Assembly (NCBI RefSeq): GCF_900312815.1
Contig: NZ_OMPE01000006.1
Span: 186,001-250,000, forward strand
Reading direction: 5' to 3'
DNA: 64,000 nt
Source: Aquimarina sp. AU474
GTDB lineage: Bacteria > Bacteroidota > Bacteroidia > Flavobacteriales > Flavobacteriaceae
Positions 60,975 through 64,000 of the stretch are shown piece after piece. Position numbers and translations under genes: made by a program. Under the pieces are notes generated by a model. It saw only the letters and a list, made by a program, of their open reading frames with translations. It made no database searches and was not told the DNA's origin. Each line of letters starts with the position of its first letter. The first letter of the stretch is position 1.

Positions 60975-62075
60975 TTATGATTGAATTGCAGGCTTAACTC
61001 CCATCTCTTTTAGGTGTTTGAAATGAGCAATTATAGCCTTTCGTGTGGTTTTATATTCGTTATAGGGTAAATTAAACTCTAAAGCAGTTTGTTTTACGAT
61101 TTTCGAAATTTTGGTATAATGAACATGACTTATATTTGGAAAAATATGGTGCTCCACTTGGTGATTTAATCCACCAGTAAACCAATTTACCAATCTATTT
61201 TTGGTTGAAAAATTAACAGTAGTAAATAGTTGATGGATAGCCCAAGAATTTTTCATTGTTCCCGTTTGATCAGGAACAGGCATTTGCGCATCTTCAACCA
61301 TATGAGCCAGTTGAAATACAACACTTAATATTAATCCAGCAACATAATGCATTATAAAAAAGCCTAGTAAAATCTTCCACCATGCTATAGACATAAATAT
61401 CATGGGGATTACAATCCATATTAAAACATAAATCGTTTTGGTGACTACCACAGTACTCCATTGCTTTAAAGGACTAGGTAGCTTACCATAAGATAACTTA
61501 CGGGCCAAATAATTCTTAGTTTGTTTGAAATCGGTTGTTAACGCCCAATTAAAAGTTAACAATCCATATAGGAATATAGAGTAATAATGTTGAAACCTAT
61601 GAAAACGTCTCCATTGTGCGTGTTTAGTAAATCGAATCACTCGTCCGGCGTCCATGTCTTCATCATGTCCATGGATATTTGTGTATGTATGGTGTAAAAC
61701 ATTATGTTGTACCTGCCAATTGTACACATTTCCGGCTAGGATATAAATACTGTTTCCCATTAATTGATTGATCCATTTCTTAGAAGAATATGACCCATGA
61801 TTTCCGTCATGCATTACATTCATACCTACGCCTGCCATACCAACTCCCATCACTATGGTAAGTAATAATAACCACCATTGAGAGATATCAAGGGTAAGGA
61901 TTAAAAAATATGGTGTTAAGAAAAGGGAGAACATAACTATTGTTTTTAAGTGCAATCTCCAGTTTCCTGTTCTTTTGATATCGTTATCTTTGAAATACTG
62001 ATTAACACGCTTATTTAGCGTTCTAAAAAATTTGGCAGAATCGGCTCTGCTAAAACGTACATTAGGTGTTGTCAT
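60975..62075 (-). CDS. Membrane fatty-acid desaturase (front-end/acyl type)
   Basis: 366 aa from the ATG at 62075 (an upstream ATG at 62096 adds seven residues). It is an integral membrane di-iron enzyme. The three His boxes are HDGNHGS, HNVLHHTYTN and HQVEHHIFPN (with the Gln of front-end desaturases in HQVEHH). About four hydrophobic helices surround them (FSLFLTPYFLIL, WWLLLLTIVMGVGMAGVGM, VLIWIVIPMIFM, LLGFFIMHYVAGLILSVV). It introduces cis double bonds in membrane lipid acyl chains, a likely adaptation to cold. It is 21 bases from the aminotransferase start on the same strand; there is no cytochrome b5 domain. Confidence 0.9.
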   Translation of the reverse strand: MTTPNVRFSRADSAKFFRTLNKRVNQYFKDNDIKRTGNWRLHLKTIVMFSLFLTPYFLILTLDISQWWLLLLTIVMGVGMAGVGMNVMHDGNHGSYSSKKWINQLMGNSIYILAGNVYNWQVQHNVLHHTYTNIHGHDEDMDAGRVIRFTKHAQWRRFHRFQHYYSIFLYGLLTFNWALTTDFKQTKNYLARKLSYGKLPSPLKQWSTVVVTKTIYVLIWIVIPMIFMSIAWWKILLGFFIMHYVAGLILSVVFQLAHMVEDAQMPVPDQTGTMKNSWAIHQLFTTVNFSTKNRLVNWFTGGLNHQVEHHIFPNISHVHYTKISKIVKQTALEFNLPYNEYKTTRKAIIAHFKHLKEMGVKPAIQS

Positions 62076-62186
62076 GTTATTGAGGTTTATGACCAAACGT
62101 TATAGGTCATCGTAATATTGGGTAAATTTAGGTATTTAAATTTTTTTAAGTTCCTAAAAAGAAGTAAAATATATCAGTTTAACATG

Positions 62187-62194
62187 TATTTTTG
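62187..62194 (+). promoter_or_regulatory. TATTTTTG -7-like element before rsmG
   Basis: It matches TAnnTTTG 17 bases before the rsmG ATG, which would give a very short leader. There is no TTG at the expected -33 spacing. Confidence 0.35.
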
Positions 62195-62211
62195 CGCTTT
62201 AACTTGAATTG

Positions 62212-62841
62212 ATGAATACCATATTAAAATATTTTCCGGATTTAACCGAAGAACAACAAGATCAGTTTTCTAAGCTGAGAGAATTGTATACTGAATGGAA
62301 TGCAAAGATTAATGTAATTTCTCGTAAAGACATAGAATTGCTGTATGAACGACATGTATTGCATTCTCTGGGAATAGCTAAAATACAGAGTTTTAAGCCT
62401 GGATCTAATGTTTTGGATGTAGGTACGGGTGGAGGGTTTCCGGGGATTCCTTTGGCGATTTTATTCCCAGAAACGCAGTTTTATTTGATCGACGTTATTG
62501 CCAAAAAAATTAAAGTGGTTAATGAAGTGGCAAATGCTTTAGAGCTCAAAAATGTAAAAGCTGAACAACGCAGAGCAGGAACTTTTGACGAACGTTTTGA
62601 CTTTGTAGTAAGTCGAGCAGTTACTAATATGCCGGATTTTGTGAAATGGGTACGCAAAAATATTGCTAAAAAAAGTAATCATGAGTTGCAAAATGGGATT
62701 TTGTACCTGAAAGGCGGAGATTTAACTCAGGAGCTAGCACTTTTTCCAAAAGCTGTAGAACATAATCTTTCTGATTATTTTAAAGAAGGTTTCTTCGAAA
62801 CAAAGAAGGTGGTGTATCTTCCTTTAAAATATAAACTTTAA
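62212..62841 (+). CDS. rsmG: RsmG, 16S rRNA (guanine-527-N7)-methyltransferase
   Basis: 209 aa from the ATG at 62212 (a TTG directly before it is ignored). It methylates G527 of 16S rRNA, and loss gives low-level streptomycin resistance in other bacteria. Seen are LRELYTEWNAKINVISRKDI, ERHVLHSLGIAKI, the SAM loop NVLDVGTGGGFPGIPLAI, FYLIDVIAKKIKVVNEV, and FVVSRAVTNMPDFVKW. Convergent with the GNAT gene, overlapping its stop by 4 bases. Confidence 0.95.
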   Translation: MNTILKYFPDLTEEQQDQFSKLRELYTEWNAKINVISRKDIELLYERHVLHSLGIAKIQSFKPGSNVLDVGTGGGFPGIPLAILFPETQFYLIDVIAKKIKVVNEVANALELKNVKAEQRRAGTFDERFDFVVSRAVTNMPDFVKWVRKNIAKKSNHELQNGILYLKGGDLTQELALFPKAVEHNLSDYFKEGFFETKKVVYLPLKYKL

Positions 62842-63299
62842 CTTTTTAAATTTAACCGCATCTCAATTAAATGTTTTTTAAAGCCTGTCTTTTGGTAGGC
62901 TTTTATAGCTCGCGGGTTTTTCTCATAAACTTTTAAACGAATCTCTTCAATGTCTTTAGTGCTAAACCAATTGGTAATATGTGTTATAATGGCCTGGCTA
63001 ACACCTTTTCCTCTATGTTCTTCTTTTACATACATAAAACCAATATACCCTAGCTGTTTTTGTAAAAAAAAATCTTGTCTATCTCTAATTTGACCATAAC
63101 CACTACCAATGATTTCGTCATTAATTTCGGCAACCACAACTTCCGTTTGCTTCGAAAGGATATATTTTTCAATACTATAATAACTTATTTTTTCATGTTG
63201 CTTTAAAGTGATATCCATAGGACGCTCGGCTTCTATGATTTTTTGTTCAAAATCAAGAAGGGTAGGTAAATCCTCTATTTTAGCAGTTCTAAGAATCAT
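62838..63299 (-). CDS. GNAT-family N-acetyltransferase
   Basis: 153 aa. The acetyl-CoA-binding motif A is KEEHRGKGVSQAIITHI (HRGKGV is the R-x-x-G-x-G/A loop), preceded by the strand GYIGFMYV and followed by EIRLKVYEKNPRAIKAYQKT, then GFKKHLIEMRL (motif B and the closing strand). The substrate is unknown. It overlaps the end of rsmG by four bases in the opposite direction and starts 64 bases from the pruA stop. Confidence 0.9.
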   Translation of the reverse strand: MILRTAKIEDLPTLLDFEQKIIEAERPMDITLKQHEKISYYSIEKYILSKQTEVVVAEINDEIIGSGYGQIRDRQDFFLQKQLGYIGFMYVKEEHRGKGVSQAIITHITNWFSTKDIEEIRLKVYEKNPRAIKAYQKTGFKKHLIEMRLNLKS

Positions 63300-63322
63300 A
63301 TGGTATTGGTGTTAAAAGAAAT

Positions 63323-63353
63323 AAAAAAAGGATGTCTTAAGACATCCTTTTTT
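63323..63353 (-). terminator. Intrinsic terminator of pruA
   Basis: A perfect stem AAAAAAGGATGTC / GACATCCTTTTTT with loop TTAA. T-runs on both sides; it lies just past the pruA stop at 63364 on the minus strand. Confidence 0.82.
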
Positions 63354-63363
63354 GTTAATTGTA

Positions 63364-64000
63364 TTATTCTCCTAGAAAAGGATATCTATAATCTTTTGGT
63401 GAAACAAAAGTTTCTTTAATGGTTCTTGGAGAAACCCAACGCAATAGATTTAAATATGATCCTGCTTTGTCATTTGTTCCAGAAGCTCGAGCACCACCAA
63501 AAGGTTGTTGTCCAACAACAGCTCCTGTTGGTTTATCATTAATATAAAAATTACCAGCACTATTTTGTAATGCTTTAGTAGCTTCTGCTGCTGCATAACG
63601 ATTTGTAGAAAATATAGCTCCTGTGAGGGCATATTCGCTAGTGTTGTCAACTAATTTTAAGGTATCTGCCCATTGATTGTCATCATATACGTAAATGGTA
63701 ATTACGGGCCCAAAAAGTTCTGTACACATTGTAGTGTATTTTGGGTCTTTTGCAAGAATTACTGTAGGCTCTATAAAATAACCTTTGGATTTGTCATAGT
63801 TACCACCTGCAATAATTTCTGCATCAGGGTCATTCTTAGCTTGGTCGATATATTTTGCTAGTTTATCAAAAGATCCTTCATGGATAACCGCAGTAATGAA
63901 GTTACTCATGTCTTCTGGTGATCCCATTTTAAAAGACTTAGTGTCTTCAATTAAAAACTTTTCTACATCTGCCCATAGGCTTTTAGGAATATAAGCTCTT
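63364..64000 (-). CDS. pruA: L-glutamate gamma-semialdehyde (P5C) dehydrogenase, C-terminal part (5' end outside window)
   Basis: An NAD-dependent aldehyde dehydrogenase that converts P5C/glutamate semialdehyde to glutamate in proline use. The frame is open to the right edge (base 64000), so only the C-terminal 211 or so residues are present and the catalytic Cys lies outside. The ATG at 63927 is internal (FKMGSPED). Seen are IDQAKNDPDAEIIAGGNYDK, GYFIEPTVILAKDPKYTTMC, ELFGPVITIYVYDD (NAD-binding Glu-x-Phe-Gly), NFYINDKPTGAVVGQQPFGG and the closing SPRTIKETFV, all typical of PruA. Confidence 0.94.
   Translation of the reverse strand, partial: RAYIPKSLWADVEKFLIEDTKSFKMGSPEDMSNFITAVIHEGSFDKLAKYIDQAKNDPDAEIIAGGNYDKSKGYFIEPTVILAKDPKYTTMCTELFGPVITIYVYDDNQWADTLKLVDNTSEYALTGAIFSTNRYAAAEATKALQNSAGNFYINDKPTGAVVGQQPFGGARASGTNDKAGSYLNLLRWVSPRTIKETFVSPKDYRYPFLGE

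Noticed and set aside
1..64000. CRISPR array, transposase, integrase or rRNA operon
   Set aside because: No regularly spaced direct repeats, DDE/tyrosine-recombinase-like proteins or rRNA sequence were recognised by reading.

Overview
The window looks like chromosomal DNA of a low-GC member of the Flavobacteriaceae (Bacteroidota), probably marine and possibly close to Aquimarina (the genus is only a guess). The evidence is: the gene order murG-murC-ftsQ-ftsA-ftsZ-yqeY without ddl; a short RpoD without region 1.1; TamL and PorT homologues; C-terminal type IX secretion (T9SS) sorting domains; an AccD without zinc-ribbon cysteines; many SPII lipoproteins with acidic residues just after the lipobox Cys; and promoter elements of the Bacteroidetes type (TTG...TAnnTTTG).

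Layout. 1-6573 is the end of the dcw cell-wall/division cluster. 6593-6666 is tRNA-Arg(UCG), followed by a strong nested hairpin. 6781-13942 is a 7.1 kb accessory segment bounded by a 32-bp direct repeat (31/32 identical) that resembles a tRNA-Arg 3' end. It holds an alpha/beta-hydrolase/pseudo-cyclase/AraC fusion regulator, a TPR-LuxR-type regulator, an orphan membrane protein/lipoprotein pair, and a beta/gamma-crystallin protein whose C-terminal half looks like an aerolysin/ETX-type pore-forming module. 14025-21663 is a second accessory block: two lipoproteins sharing a C-terminal motif, a TPR-CHAT protease-like protein and a subtilisin-like lipoprotein on the minus strand, and a divergent ECF sigma factor/membrane TPR anti-sigma-like pair on the plus strand, with a perfect 21-bp palindrome between them.

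21798-32503 is a mixed plus-strand stretch: RidA, RlmF, an AhpD/CMD-YHS-thiolase-MOSC-AraC run, a TetR gene with two operator-like palindromes and NTF2-like plus PNPOx-like genes, the wreck of a T9SS-cargo gene, an M90/MtfA-type peptidase and a Bax-inhibitor-1 protein. 32566-44737 is mostly minus strand: YpdA, an FG-GAP/UnbV T9SS cargo protein, a membrane AraC regulator, Rpe, a short BLUF photoreceptor, RpoD, an ECF sigma/anti-sigma-barrel pair, two unknown lipoproteins and an HTH regulator. 45327-64000 is core: pnp, rpsO, accD, fbaA, tamL, a SpoU methylase, porT, menG/ubiE, trkA-trkH, an aminotransferase, a fatty-acid desaturase, rsmG, a GNAT protein and the C-terminal part of pruA.

The two best candidates for undescribed biology are the crystallin/aerolysin-like protein inside the repeat-bounded segment and the CHAT-subtilase-lipoprotein-sigma module. 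No CRISPR array, transposase, integrase or rRNA gene was seen. All family assignments come from reading motifs, without database searches.
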